From NCBI GenBank assembly GCA_014529385.2, contig CM043963.1, positions 110,030,912 to 110,094,911 on the forward strand: a stretch of DNA of 64,000 bases, read 5' to 3'. Shown here in pieces: positions 34,635 to 46,159 of this stretch; the first letter of the stretch is position 1, and each line of letters starts with the position of its first letter. The notes below the pieces were generated by a model, which worked only from the letters and a program-made list of their open reading frames with translations, did no database searches and was not told the DNA's origin. The stretch is from Adiantum capillus-veneris. Taxonomy: Eukaryota; Streptophyta; Polypodiopsida; Polypodiales; Pteridaceae. A program made the translations under genes and the position numbers.

Positions 34635-35374
34635 GTGCCTTTGGTACCCTACAAGCGTCGGAGAATAACCTCGAAGGTTAATGCTTAATTTTTTGGCGTT
34701 TTACACCTCGTTTTCACTCGTTTTTTGATGTTTTTTAATGTCTTTTTACGATCAATTTTTTGATTAGAGTGTGTGATAGCTCGAAACGAGCGTGTCGCTC
34801 AGGGGGTCATGGTGTGCTTTACAACACAGCGTTCGGTTATCCAAAGCTCCATTGGTCCTCAAAAGGGTCCATTTTTACTTAGGCGTGGAGCTTAAATAAG
34901 TAATTATAAATAGTGACTGAGGCTTGAGCCTGAGCGGGGGCTTGGGCTTGGGTCTGGGGAAAATTATCCATCCTGGTCCTACCTTTAATTAATTAATTTA
35001 TTTATTTATTTTTGGGATAAGGTCGCCATGGATGCGGTGAGCGCGAGCATACACACACCTAATCTACCTACTTACAACTAATAGAGCTTCTATTACACAT
35101 TAACACATTACTACAGCAAATAATTAACTAACAGATCTGCTTATTGTACCTTACAAATTTAACATTATAGATCTAATACCTTAAATCTAACATCTTATTA
35201 ATAGAAAACATAGTACATTGCAACACCTTATTAACAAAACAGTACACTGCAGCAAAAACAAAGGTCACAAATCCTTCTCAACAAGCCACACACCTTCTTC
35301 CTCTACCTTTCCTACATTTCATAATGCACCACAAAGCAGCATAGAGTGCTATTCGAGCTTAATGTAGGACATTT
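34635..35374 (-). other. Gypsy B untranslated leader
   Basis: The stretch is non-coding and colinear with the leaders of Gypsy A and C, with the shared segments GTGTGATAG, TTGGGCTTGGG and the TACCTACTTAC-rich stretch. Confidence 0.65.
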
Positions 35375-35375
35375 T

Positions 35376-35396
35376 CCCGACAACGGTGCCAAAAAT
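35376..35396 (-). other. Primer-binding site of Gypsy B
   Basis: The minus strand reads TTTTTGGCACCGTTGTCGGG, a diverged form of the Gypsy A primer site at the same place relative to leader and LTR. Confidence 0.7.
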
Positions 35397-35481
35397 GTGG
35401 GCACATGTCGCACGTGTCAATGCAAGGGACTTTCCATACACTGTGTGCGAGCCACAAATGGCTGTAAGCACACAATCAGAC
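35397..35481 (-). repeat. 5' LTR fragment of Gypsy B, cut by Gypsy 3
   Basis: The sequence matches the first 85 bases of the Gypsy A LTR (GTCGCACGTGTCAATGCAAG, then GAGCCACAAATGGCT). It stops at 35481, where the Gypsy 3 LTR starts with TGTAAG. Confidence 0.72.
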
Positions 35482-36121
35482 TGTAAGATTTTCATCTTCT
35501 TGCAAAAGAAATCCCTATGTAAAATGGATTTGGATCCAAGTTTTTGAATGAAAGAAGTTGCTATTTTTAGCAGTTTTTAGTGATCAGATGTCATTTTTGT
35601 ATTGAAATTCTTGTAGAACTTTTAATTTTGATCAAATTTATGTTTTGTGAAATTTTTCCATAAATAGAAAGTTTTTGACCACCGGTATGGTCTAGGATCG
35701 CGATCGCCTCATCAAACTATGCATCGACCCAGGTTTCCTTAAAAATAGGGTCCAGACGTTGAAAGCTACTATTTATTGCAGGTAGTCGTATCTGTTACCT
35801 GCAAGTCCTATCATGAGTTAGCAAGTTTTAGAATTGAATTTGGGTCAGTATAAGTCTAGTAATTAGCCTAAGGTTAGCATTTTCTAAGGTATGTATGGCA
35901 TAAATGTGGATGTGCATGGGTCATGTGCATAGCTAGTCTTGTGACAAGTGTTAAGTTAGGCATGGAGAGTGTAGCATGGGAACTAGGCATGGCCTAGATA
36001 AAGTAGAGCATGGGTCAAAGAGTGAGGTGTGGCCTAGTATCGGCAATGGAGCATGGGCTTAGGACACCACACCCCCTCAAATTAGAAGAAAACTAGCTCT
36101 ACCTCCTCTTGTAAGAATCGA

Positions 36122-36249
<128 letters not shown>

Positions 36250-37374
36250 AGCATAAGAAAGTGGGATGGGGAAGTGAGGACACCTCACTAGGGGATCCCA
36301 CACCTGGCATGGCACTTGGAGGTGTGTGTATATATGTGTGTGTAACCTTCTAATTCCAGTTAGCAAGCCAAATCGAACCTCCTTGAGGGGGATGCCTATA
36401 TAAGAGTAGCTTCAACCCTCTCTAGACACACACAATCCCCAAGACAGTGCAAGGAAGTACTGTTGCTAGAGTGAATTTTTGTGAAGCTTTTCTACATCAC
36501 ATAGTACGCAAAGGAGATCTTAACCAAGGGTAATTAATTTTTTTTAATGTTAATCCTATTGCTCCATAGCCTCTTTTCTCTAGAGGATTTTTATGTTGAG
36601 CTTTATTATGCTAGCTAGCGGCTACAACATTAAACAATATATTCTCCATAATAATCCATGTGAAGTATTGTCAACAGTTTGCATTTGTTGATTGTAGTCC
36701 CATTATTGGATTCAGGAGCACCTTGCCTCTTAAGTATATCTAATTTTTCTTAATTGAACATAAGTTTATGCACATAGTTATTAGTGCTAGCTAAGTAAGT
36801 TGTGCATAATTATGTTGTAAATCTCTTTCACCTATGATTCTCTAAGATATGGTGAATCTTTTTCTCTTTGTTATGCACCCAAAGTGAAGTATAATTAAGG
36901 TGATTTAAACCTAGATTTTTCCATGAAATTAGGGCATAATTATGAGAAATCTTGCATACAAAAAGATACATAGTTAGAGTCTTGTTTTGCACTAGTAAAT
37001 TATGCATAGTCTATGTATGATAGTGCAAAATTTAATCATCTATTATAGTTGGTATTTGCATGGTTATAGTCTATCATTGTGTCTTATATTGATGCATCTA
37101 GTTAGTGCATTAATCTTGATCTCATATTGCATATAGGAGAAGTTTTGGTTATGATAATCTTAGGAAGAGTTTATGAGTAATTAGGGCATAATCATCTCGT
37201 TGTATTCTTGAGTTAGCTTGCACACTTATAGTTGTGAAATCTTTGTAAATTATCCTACATTAAGTATAAGATTAACCCTATCCTTGTGAAGTTTTCTCAT
37301 TGGTTGTTGTGGGAATTTTTGTACCACACATAGTCTCTTCGTTTTTCCAAAAGAACTAATCCTAGTAGTGAGAA

Positions 37375-37515
37375 ATGGCTCCCAAAAGAACTCGGTTTAG
37401 TGGTGATAACGACCACGAGGCGAGAACTAGCAACATGGTGATCAATGGTAAAGCACCAATGAGAGAGGGAAATCCGGCCATCTCACGAAGCGACACGGAG
37501 GAAATTCATGAGGTA
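37375..37515 (+). pseudogene. Short LTR-borne coding exon of Gypsy 3
   Basis: An ATG opens a frame MAPKRTRFSGDNDHE with about 46 plausible codons up to GAG, followed by GTAGGGTGG, which looks like a splice donor. The 3' LTR has the homologous start MAPVRRTHFGG at 42858 with the same GAG/GTAGG boundary. A possible acceptor (TTCTGCATAG, and TTCCGCTATAG in the 3' copy) lies about 1 kb downstream near the LTR end. I infer a 5' gag exon spliced to the interior. The downstream exon is not identifiable because the interior is deleted. Confidence 0.5.
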
Positions 37516-38598
37516 GGGTGGATTTTATTTTGTAACTTACATAGACATTGCATTACAATAAATTGAGGAATGTCTAAGCTCCCCAAAATATGTTGGAAAT
37601 CCAACTGAGACAACGTCATTAGTACTTTAATGGTTTTTATCTAAATTTAAGTTTAAATTAAATAGGAAAGAAATGCTTTATGGAAAGACTGTTTTGAGGT
37701 AGGAAAGAATGGTTGTTAGGAGAAACTATATTAACCAAATTTCATTCATTATTCCAATGTCAACTTAGTATGAACCCAGTATTGATCACAGGGTGGTAGC
37801 TTGCGAAGTTACCACAGGAGCTAAATCCACGACTTGATTTTTATGCGGTGGATATGTCCATGGCTTGCTTTTGATACGGTGGATACATGATTTTACCCGA
37901 AGAGTTACTCCAAGAATTGGGTGGATCATGGATTGGTTGTATGGGCGGCCAGTTGACAACAGGTGGAGTTAACACTCGCTGGAGGTCCTCACGACTCCAA
38001 GACATTGGAATTTTTAATGAAGTATTATTTGTTGAGTACTTTTTCCTAGGAAAGATATGTTTGGGTGCCATTTTCTTGATTGAAGGGATTGTCTTAAGGA
38101 ACTTGTATAGAGGAAATATAAAGAAGGAACCCTAAGTGTTGAACAATGATATGTTAGTAATTAGGCCACACAAAGACTCTGTGTGAGTGCGGGGTGGAAA
38201 GTGGGGGCTTGGCTGAGTGTGCCAAAGCCTCCAAGACGGGTGGTCCCAATCAGTCGAGAACTCTCTGCCCTGTGTGATAGAGTACAAAATTAGATATCTT
38301 ATTATGCCAGAGCAGTAGGAACTCGGTGTACGTGTCTCTGAAAGCTACGGGGAAAAAGGCACCGAGGTTTCTTCTCCTCCTGGAAGATGAGATTAGGACC
38401 GGTAGTTAAGTTATGCTTCCCCTATGGGGCAGAGCTATATTCTTTCACTAGTGGCTTGGACTCAAATCACTAAGTGATGAGAGACCATCCAGTGGTTTTC
38501 TTCTTAGCCAATTTTTTTTGTTTGATTCTGCATAGGATCTAGCGACCATCAGGTGTCCTCCAGTTCCGTCAAGGTGAGACGGGGAGGGGACCTCACAA

Positions 38599-38612
38599 CT
38601 GATATCTGAGCT
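38599..38612 (+). other. Primer-binding site of Gypsy 3
   Basis: CTGATATCTGAGC directly follows the LTR end and matches the tRNA-Met primer site TGGTATCAGAGC at 10 of 12 positions. Confidence 0.6.
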
Positions 38613-39357
38613 TAGGGTTCAGAGCCTAGGTTAGTTTGGAAAAATTTGTAATGTCTAAAAATTTTAAAAACAAGAAAAATTGGATAGCCAATCCTAGGCT
38701 TATGCATCGATATTTCCGGAAGATCCGGTGGTTGAATATCGCAAGTTCCAAGTCTTCGAGCTTATTTATGAGAGTGCCTCTCTTTCTCCAAACTATCTTT
38801 TTTGACGGAGTGTGATGGAGCTGCTGATGAAGGCTCACACTCCTCATTCGACTCGGATAGATATAGGCTGGGAGCTTGACCGAAGCAATGAAGGTGGGAT
38901 TTATTACATCAATGCTTGGAAGTTGGGATGTCTTACCATGGACTTAAAGAAACTATGCTGGGCAGAGGAACTGAGAGTAGTTCAGTTGTACTACTTCTTG
39001 GGTACAAACTAGACTATCACTATTCCCACTTATCCACGAGGCACGGAGAAAGCCTTGAACGAATGGCTATGGGAGAAAGTGGTGGAGATAATTTCATATC
39101 GAAGACTTAGAACTTTTTCTATGCCTCAGAGTACCCCTAAGAATATGGACCTTTTAATTTACTTCCCGATTTCCAATGAATATAAGAACTACTATACCAA
39201 TCAGTTTTAGAAGATGGTAGAAATGTGACTACAAACACCCATCGTTTGTATCACCATATTCCAAGTCAGCCAGTTATGCAGATTCTTTAGATGCTGCAGA
39301 AATTTGTAATAAGCTAGGATGAGATACCCTAAGCCTCTTTTGTAAGGCCATCCTTGT
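38613..39357 (+). other. Degenerate Gypsy 3 interior
   Basis: About 750 bases show no continuous frame. Short open pieces (38812-39012, 38916-39110) have no recognised motif. The stretch should represent remnants of gag to RT after a large deletion; only the last 60 bases, leading into RNase H, can be placed. Confidence 0.45.
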
Positions 39358-39664
39358 AAATATTAAAGAATTCTTGGTCTCAGCTCCTATTTTAAAGCTT
39401 CCAGACTTCAATAAAGAATTTGAAGTAGCGACCGATGGTAGCAAATTTTCTTTAGGCGGAGTTCTTACTCAAGAAGGAAGACCAGTGGCGTATACTTCAC
39501 AAAAGCTGAGGGATCATGAGAAGAATTATCCTACTCATGATTTGGAACTTTTAGCAGTTATATATGCGCTGAAGTTATGGAGACATTATCTTCTTGGGCG
39601 CAAGTTTCAGCTAGTGGCAGATCACAAGAGCTTAAAATGAATTTTTACTCAACCTATTCTCAAT
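39358..39664 (+). pseudogene. Gypsy 3 RNase H domain
   Basis: The frame shows FEVATDGSKFSLGGVL (first Asp), YPTHDLELLAVIYAL (Glu) and FQLVADHKSLK (second Asp). A TGA at 39638-39640 interrupts it where relatives have an aromatic residue before IFTQP. The frame then continues into the integrase part. There is no upstream RT, so no protein can be made from it here. Confidence 0.82.
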
Positions 39665-41230
39665 ATGCGACAACGGCGATGGATAGAGATTTTACAAGAA
39701 TATGACCTTGATATAAAGTATAGACGAGGGAAGGAGAATGCAGTCGCAGATGGACTTAGCCGAAAATCTTTTCTCGGAGCTATCTCTATTCCAAATAACC
39801 CTATCTGGGATAGAATCAAAGAAGCATCCTTGGTAGATCCAGAGTACCAACGTATAGTATCATTAGTTCAGCAGAATAAGATGCCTGAAGCTAAAGATTA
39901 CTCTCTTATCGGAGGATGTCTTTACTGCAGACATAGACTCTGTGTACCCAGAGATCCAGCTTTAAAAAATGCTATTCTATATGAAGCGCACGATAGCCCT
40001 ACATATGGACATCCAGGTTATGCTAAGACTCTTCATGATGTCAGGAGGAGTTATTTTTGGTATGGAATGAAAGGAGACATAATTCGCTATGTGAGGAAAT
40101 GTCTTTCTTGTCAGTGGATAAAGGCCAAAAGAATCAAGTTACCAGGGCAACTTCAACCTCTTGACATACCCCAGATGAAATGGGAATGCATCAGTATGGA
40201 TTTTGTTACAGGATTACCTTCTACAGGAGGTTATGATTCTGTTTTCGTGGTTGTTGACATGCTCACAAAGGTGGCTCATCTAATACCCGTAAAGACAACC
40301 TTTACTTTCAGATATTAGCCGGGTATTCATCAAAGATATTTTTAGGTTACATGGTCTACCCAAGTGTATTGTCAGTGATAGAGATTCCAAGTTTACATCA
40401 AAATTTTGGACTTCTCTTTTCCAATGTATTGGGTCACAATTAGCTTTCAGTACATCATACCATCCACAGACAGATAGGCAAACTGAAAGGGTTAATCAAG
40501 TCATCGAGGACATTCTGAAAGCCTATTGTTCGCAAGAACCAAAGAAGTGGTTACAATATCTACCTTTGGTGGAGTATGCTTATAATTCTTCTGAACACAG
40601 AAGCATTGGGATGTCACCCTTCAAAGCTCTTTATGGACAGGACTGTTTAGCACCACTGAACTTCTCAGATCCAACCATCAGGGTAGAAGCCTCTAGGAAG
40701 ATGCTAGAAGATATGGAAGCTCATACTAGAGCTATTCACCAAGATATTCAGGCTACTTAGGATAGACGAAGCACTATGCAGATAAGAACCGTTCGGAAAG
40801 AACTTTCAAAGAAGGGGGAAAGGTTTTTCTGCGAGTCCGACCAAAGAAAAGCAACTTATCACTAGTCAGGTATAAGAAGCTAAGCCCAAGGTATTGTGGA
40901 CCATTCGAGATTGTTAAGGTTGTAAGTGACCAGGCCTACAAGCTAAAGTTACCTGCAAACTTGAAGGTTCATGATGTATTCCACATCAGCTTACTCAAAC
41001 CCTATATTCCTAATCCTGATCAATTCTTGGACTCAGATCAGATAGTCATGCCAGCAGAAGGAGTTCTCGAGCTCCAACCTGACTATGTACTTGAAACAAG
41101 GGAACGGAAGTTACGCAACAGAACTATCACGGAGCATCTAGTAAAGTGGAAGGATTACCCTGAAGAAGATGCAACTTGGGAGGACGAACCAACTCTCTTA
41201 AAAGATTACCCAAACACATTCTTCAGATGA
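39665..41230 (+). pseudogene. Gypsy 3 integrase with chromodomain
   Basis: The zinc-binding HHCC (HDSPTYGHPG, then CLSC) and the first Asp of the core (CISMDFVTGLP) lie in 39665-40318. A frameshift near 40310 leads to the second Asp (VSDRDSKF) and the Glu (DRQTERVN). A TAG at 40758-40760 replaces a Gln that is intact in Gypsy D. After another frameshift the C-terminal frame 40961-41230 gives VHDVFHISLLKPY and a chromodomain (YVLETRERKLRNRTI, then HLVKWKDYPEEDATW). It ends at TGA, 20 bases before the polypurine tract. It is broken but recognisable throughout. Confidence 0.87.
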
Positions 41231-41250
41231 GGAAATCTCAAAATCTTCAC

Positions 41251-41261
41251 GTTGGGGAGGT
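41251..41261 (+). other. Polypurine tract of Gypsy 3
   Basis: GTTGGGGAGGT lies immediately before the 3' LTR start TGTAAGG. Confidence 0.65.
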
Positions 41262-41929
41262 TGTAAGGTCTCTAACCCGACCCAAAAAGAGCACCATTGT
41301 ACCATGAAATGAACATAATGGAAAAAGTTACTATTTTTAGCAATTTTCTGAATTCTATCAGTGCCATGATGTTTAGAATGTTTTAAAGCTTCAAAATGTG
41401 AATTAAAATATTTTTTGTAAAAAATTTCCAAAAATAGTAAGTTTTTGGTCACCCGACCTGTCTAGTTTTGACTGTCTCGAAAAACTGCACCCGTACCCCG
41501 AATTTGAAAAAATGCATTTTCGGACCCCGAGGGCTGCTAAATATGGTAGGTACTCAGACCAATACGCCTTAGTTAGAGCTTGGTATAGCAATTTTCGGCA
41601 CCAAATCCCGACTCGTATGACCCGTTTTAGCCTAAAACCAATTTTTCCAAAAATTGTCCGGGGAGGCACTGGGGCTCGAGGCAGTGTGGGAGCAGGTTCC
41701 AGGACACTCTGAGCCAGCTTTAGCAGCTAGGGGGTGCCCTCTTGCCTTGTGGGAGTTGTAGGGAAGTTTCTAAGCTAGAGAGTGGGTGTGAGAGCCAGTT
41801 AAACTGACCAACTGGACACTTGGTGGGTAGGCAACTAGACTTGCCAATGCATTCACTGAGTGCTCACTCAGATGCTTATAGCAACCCAGATCGATTTTCA
41901 GCCTTGAGGAGACTATTTAAAGGTGTGCT

Positions 41930-42016
41930 CACACACACACACACACACACACACTCATGCTCACACACACACCCAGTACACACACACACACACACACACA
42001 CACCTACACACACCTT
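41930..42016. repeat. (CA)n microsatellite, interrupted
   Basis: CA repeats are broken by short CATGCT and CAGTA segments. Confidence 0.95.
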
Positions 42017-42857
42017 GGGAAGGTGCTACCGGCACACGCACAGTTTTTGAATGAGAAGCAAGGAGGGAGGTGCTACCAAAATTCTCATCTCGAGGATTCA
42101 TTTGGATCAGAAAATCAATAGGATTCTCAGCCCCTAATCACGGTAATCATGGTTTGATTCCTGCTCTTCTTAATTCTCTTCATTATTCTCCAAATTCCTC
42201 GTCTACTATGCTTAATTCAAGCTATAATTCCCAATAGCTGCTCTCTAATTTCTCATCGTTATACTCCATTAGATAATCATCTTCTAATTAGCTAATTTAT
42301 GCAGCCATTCATCATTCTTAATCTATGATTAATACATGATTAGAAGAGAATTATCTCTCTAGGCAACATAGTTAATTAATTGTCAGAAAGCCGATAACAA
42401 TGTAAATTTGATGAAATTCATTCTTTTACCACTCATTAGTGTTGTAATTAAATTTAGATTCAATTTTCTCACACATTAAGATGTGATTAAGGTAAAATTA
42501 ATCCTTCATTAGGCCACTAAGAAGAAAATTTCGTAGCACCTATGCATGCGGTAACTCTACATCTTTCTTATTGCACTAGTAAAGTGATTGAGCTTGTTTA
42601 ATCCATCTCTCTTGTAAATTAATTAGTAAAATTCTGAAATTCCTTAATCATCTAAGCTAAGTAATTAACTTTAGAGCCGGTTCCCATAGGTTAAGTAAGG
42701 TATTACCCATAAAATTGCTAGGTCTCGAAGGAAAACTCTAAACCCTTGCATAAGGAGGACCCTTCAATGATTCTAATCTGCAATTTGGTTTGTTATGATG
42801 CTCTCAGACCTTAGCTCTTTTTCTTCAAGTTTATTATTTAAAGTAGTGAGTATAAAA

Positions 42858-42969
42858 TGGCCCCGGTTAGGAGAACTCACTTTGGTGGTGCCCACGAAAG
42901 GGAAAAGCTCCCATGGACGAACAGGCACCGGCCATCTCATGAGCCATTGACGAAGAAATGGAAGAGGTA
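42858..42969 (+). pseudogene. LTR-borne exon, 3' LTR copy
   Basis: ATGGCCCCGGTTAGGAG opens the frame MAPVRRTHFGGAHERGK. It contains one TGA in the middle and ends at GAG/GTAGGTC, the same donor-like boundary as in the 5' LTR. Confidence 0.45.
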
Positions 42970-43261
42970 GGTCACAATTTTATTCAGTTGTTTAATTAAC
43001 ATTGCACATGTTAGCTAGGAAAGAACATATCCCCAAACATGTTGGAGAAATCCGACGGAAATCTCGGCATTTGAATTCATTGTCCACTTAAGTCTAAGGT
43101 AGGAAAGAAATGATTGATGGATATACTGTTTGTAATAGAAAAGAATGTCTGCTAGAAAAAATTTAGCTCGACATGTTCATTCTATTTCCAATGTTGAATT
43201 TAGTCCTGATCCCCCTATACTGATCACAGGGGGCAGAGTTCCTCGTTAAGGGCTCTTGAAT

Positions 43262-43348
43262 CCACGACTTGCTTTCTATGCGGTGGGAACCCACGTCTTG
43301 CTTTCTATGCGGTGGGAGTGTCCATGTCATGATTTCGATGCGTTGGAC
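43262..43348. repeat. Three tandem about 30-bp units with CCAC...GTGG arms
   Basis: The units read CCACGACTTGCTTTC/TATGCGGTGG and two variants. Each has short complementary ends that could pair. The 5' LTR has two such units at about 37828-37886. Confidence 0.6.
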
Positions 43349-43997
43349 ATACCTAGTTGTATGGGCAGCTAGGCGACAACGGGAGGAGTAAACGCTCGCT
43401 GGAGGGGGGATGTTGTACCTCCAGAACATTGGAATTTTAATGAATAAGTTTGAGTAGAATTTTTACTAGAATACTGTCTTGGTGCCGTTTTGCAATACTG
43501 ATTGAAGGGTTGTCTTAATGAACATTGTGATTTGGAATTTAATCAAGGAATGTTTATATTGAACAATCATTGTGGTAGTAATTAGGACACACAAGGAAGT
43601 GTGAGTGTGGGGGTGGAAAGTGGGGGCTTGGCTCAGGTTGCCAACGCCTATGAGAAGGGTGGTCCTGATTGGTCGGGAACTCTCTGTCCCCATAGTGTTT
43701 AAATCGATACTAGTAATACTCATTGCCCCTAGAGCGGCGAAGTCTCAAGTGTACGTGCCTCTAAAACATGGGGAAAAAGGCACTCGAGGTTTCTCTCCCC
43801 TTGGAAGGTGGGTCTTAGGATTGCTAGATAGGATAAGTACGCTTCCCCTGCCGAGCTCGACTCACTTTGTGATGAGAGATCGTCCGCTAGTTGAACCCTG
43901 AACCACTTTGTTTGCTTCCGCTATAGATCTAGTGGCCATCAGGTTCACCATCAGATCCGCCGTCTTGATATGGCGAGCTAGGGACCTCACAATAGAC

Positions 43998-44726
43998 GAT
44001 ACATGTGAGTGAAGTACCGAATCAAGCTGAGATTTCTCTTCCAGCTTAAGATTTTACATTGTGGCACTTTGATTTTTGTTTTTTGTTTGTTTGTTTTCAG
44101 CATTTTAATTTTGTAACTTTGGGGGGTCATATAACACTGTTACACCTCTCCACGCTCATCATACTAGTAAACTCCGTTTATAATACTTAAGCTAAAGGTC
44201 AATAGGGACTAACCCACTAGAAAGCCCTAGTACATTTCACACAATGTTACCTAAATCGGATTAAGAACCTAAGTAACCATGGATTATTAGGAAGGCATTC
44301 CCCATGGTATTAAGAGAAGATCTCTAACACCTAGCTTGGTCAAACTAGCTTAGTCGGACTGCTTGATTTTTAAATCTAGACTAATGATTATGACAAAAAA
44401 CTACATTGAATTAAATGTTTGATACTAAGCAAATGTGATGGATATTATGCTATCAATCACAATTAAAGCAGACAAACATGGATGCAAAAAGATAAAGGGC
44501 AATGCTAATGGACAAGAAACACTTGTTTGTGTTGATGGTCGCGCTTGATTTGAAGTGTGAATGAGAGAAAGATCCCATGAAGGTCCAAATCCTAAAAACA
44601 GAAACACGTTCCTGTACACACTAAGAAACACAAAGAATACCTCTAGGAGGCACATCAGTGGAAAAGGTACCAACACTTGTTGAACACAATTAAAAAACAT
44701 AAGGAACCCTAACCTAATTGTTTGCA
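43998..44726 (-). other. Possible LTR-like sequence left of a small ORF
   Basis: I see no gene. The right end (TTTGCA) is followed by CTCCCCCTAG, which on the minus strand is a polypurine tract directly before TGCAAAC. This suggests the 3' LTR of a minus-strand element, but its other end was not found. Confidence 0.35.
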
Positions 44727-44740
44727 CTCCCCCTAGAGAG

Positions 44741-45163
44741 TCAAGGGAATAGGATATTGTAGAGATTGAGGGGAAACCCTAGGGCTAAACCCCTATCCTT
44801 GTCTTCGAGAAAAACAAAGTCATCATCCGTGAGACCATATGTGCCATTCGTATAATCATGTAAATCTTATTTATCATCAGAGGCACCAATGTTTACTAAG
44901 AAGGTCACTAGACACCTATAGTCATCTTGGTCAAAAGGATAGGCTTGTGCAATGGGAGATACACTCTCTACTAAGTATGGATCAGTTGTGGTCAAGAGAC
45001 ATATTAGCCATTCTAACTCCTCGAAATTCCTCTCACATGCTAGCATACCTATCAAATCCCATTCATAGGCAAGCACCGAAAAGACCATGTGAAACATTTG
45101 TGAAAAGTAACGAGGGTACCTCTCACCCAAGGCAGGAGTGGATGACTCTAGCGTACTAGCCAT
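44741..45163 (-). pseudogene. Small unknown ORF with one internal TAA
   Basis: The minus-strand frame starts MASTLESSTPALGERY and has 98 sensible codons, including an AYEWDLIGML segment. After a TAA (44867-44869) the same frame continues with DLHDYTNGTYGLTDDDF to a TGA at 44741. The polypurine-like tract (44727-44736) begins 4 bases beyond. Balanced composition and continuation past the stop argue for former coding. I do not recognise the family. The position just before a polypurine tract suggests an element-borne 3' ORF, as in element E. Confidence 0.45.
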
Positions 45164-45499
45164 ATCTATACACGCAAATAGATGATGGTTAAAGTGTAAA
45201 TATTACAAGGGTCATGTTCTTGTGCACAATGTGTTTTTATGATTTTGTGTTATGTCTCTTGCTCTTTTACTTTTTTATCTTGTTTTTGTGAGTATAAGGC
45301 TTTATATATACATTCCCTAAGATTGGAAATTAAGAGGTCAGGGAGGAAGGTTGAGAGGGAAGCAAGTGAATGATGAATGTCAGCAAACACTCCCCCGTTC
45401 CTTGGGTAGATCATACCGTTTGAAATGTGCTCATCACCCTTTGAAACCAATTGTTCGAGTTGGTAATAGGTGAGGATTTTTGCCAGTAGTTTCCTATTA
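45164..45499 (-). other. Non-coding stretch with polypurine- and TATA-like signals
   Basis: On the minus strand AAGGAACGGGGGAG (45391-45404) is followed directly by TGTTTGCTGAC, and TATATATAAA lies 80 bases further (45301-45311). This resembles the start of a 3' LTR, possibly the left end of Gypsy C, but the sequence does not match the LTR assigned to Gypsy C on the right. Confidence 0.35.
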
Positions 45500-46159
45500 C
45501 CTTAGGTGCCTCGTCACGTTGCAAGGGCGGTAAGGTACTCTCCCAGGATCAAACTTGAAGTGGTTCATCAGCTGATTCTTGAGCAGTGGGAGGTGTGGAT
45601 TCCTTTGTAGCTTATGGAGGTCCACTATTGTAGGTGGAGGCTATGGAGAAGCCTTTACCTCTATGGATGCATTACATGAGGAGCTAGAAGCTTCATGAGA
45701 CTCCCCCCTTCCTGAGCTAGGTGGAATAAATTGTTCTTTCTTCGGTGCCTGAACTAGCTATAGAGCAGGTGTGTAGCATTCTGTGACTTTTTTCTTTTCA
45801 CGATCGTTGATTCATTTTGGAGCTACGGGATTGGGCTCACATGGGTCAGGTGACAGGTAAGAACACAATCTATGTTTTGACACCCAGATTTGATCATTTC
45901 CTTGATAGTAGCCTTGGGCTTCCAATAGTTTTTTGGCAATCCATCGCCACGTTTCCTTATATTTCTTAGAGTGAGTGGGATGTTTTTTACAAGGCTTCTA
46001 TTTTTTAGCTCTAGCTATGGTTGCTAAAGAAGCTTTAGGGACCCACTTGTATGTTTTCTTCGTTATATTAGGATGAGTCTTGTCAGAAGCAATATGCATT
46101 GCTTGTAGCATATTTAAGGGTAGGAGTGGTGGCATTTCATCCCCCTCAGGTGTTACCCC
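45500..46159 (-). pseudogene. Gypsy C linker region, joined after internal deletion
   Basis: The frame at 46216-45998 moves from the gag tail (KKKKTRR, 46160) straight to a segment with PLNMLQAMHIASD. In Gypsy A that segment lies about 1.4 kb downstream, behind the protease. The protease region is therefore deleted. After a TAG at 45998 the reading continues with YKETWRWIAKKLLEAQGYY, a basic and Trp-containing segment of unknown role. Further stops follow. Confidence 0.55.

Larger units (their letters stand above)
41262..43992 (+). repeat. 3' LTR of Gypsy 3
   Basis: About 2.7 kb, homologous to the 5' LTR at moderate identity. It contains a CA microsatellite (41930-42016). Toward its end it carries the LTR-borne exon (42858-42969), a set of tandem hairpin-like units (43262-43348), and the shared end GGGACCTCACA. 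The first 600 bases differ strongly from the 5' LTR copy except for short blocks such as CTATTTTTAGCA. Confidence 0.72.

Noticed and set aside
37841-38135. Open frames on both strands in the Gypsy 3 LTR
   Set aside because: The homologous stretch in the 3' LTR does not keep them open, so they are chance frames in LTR sequence.
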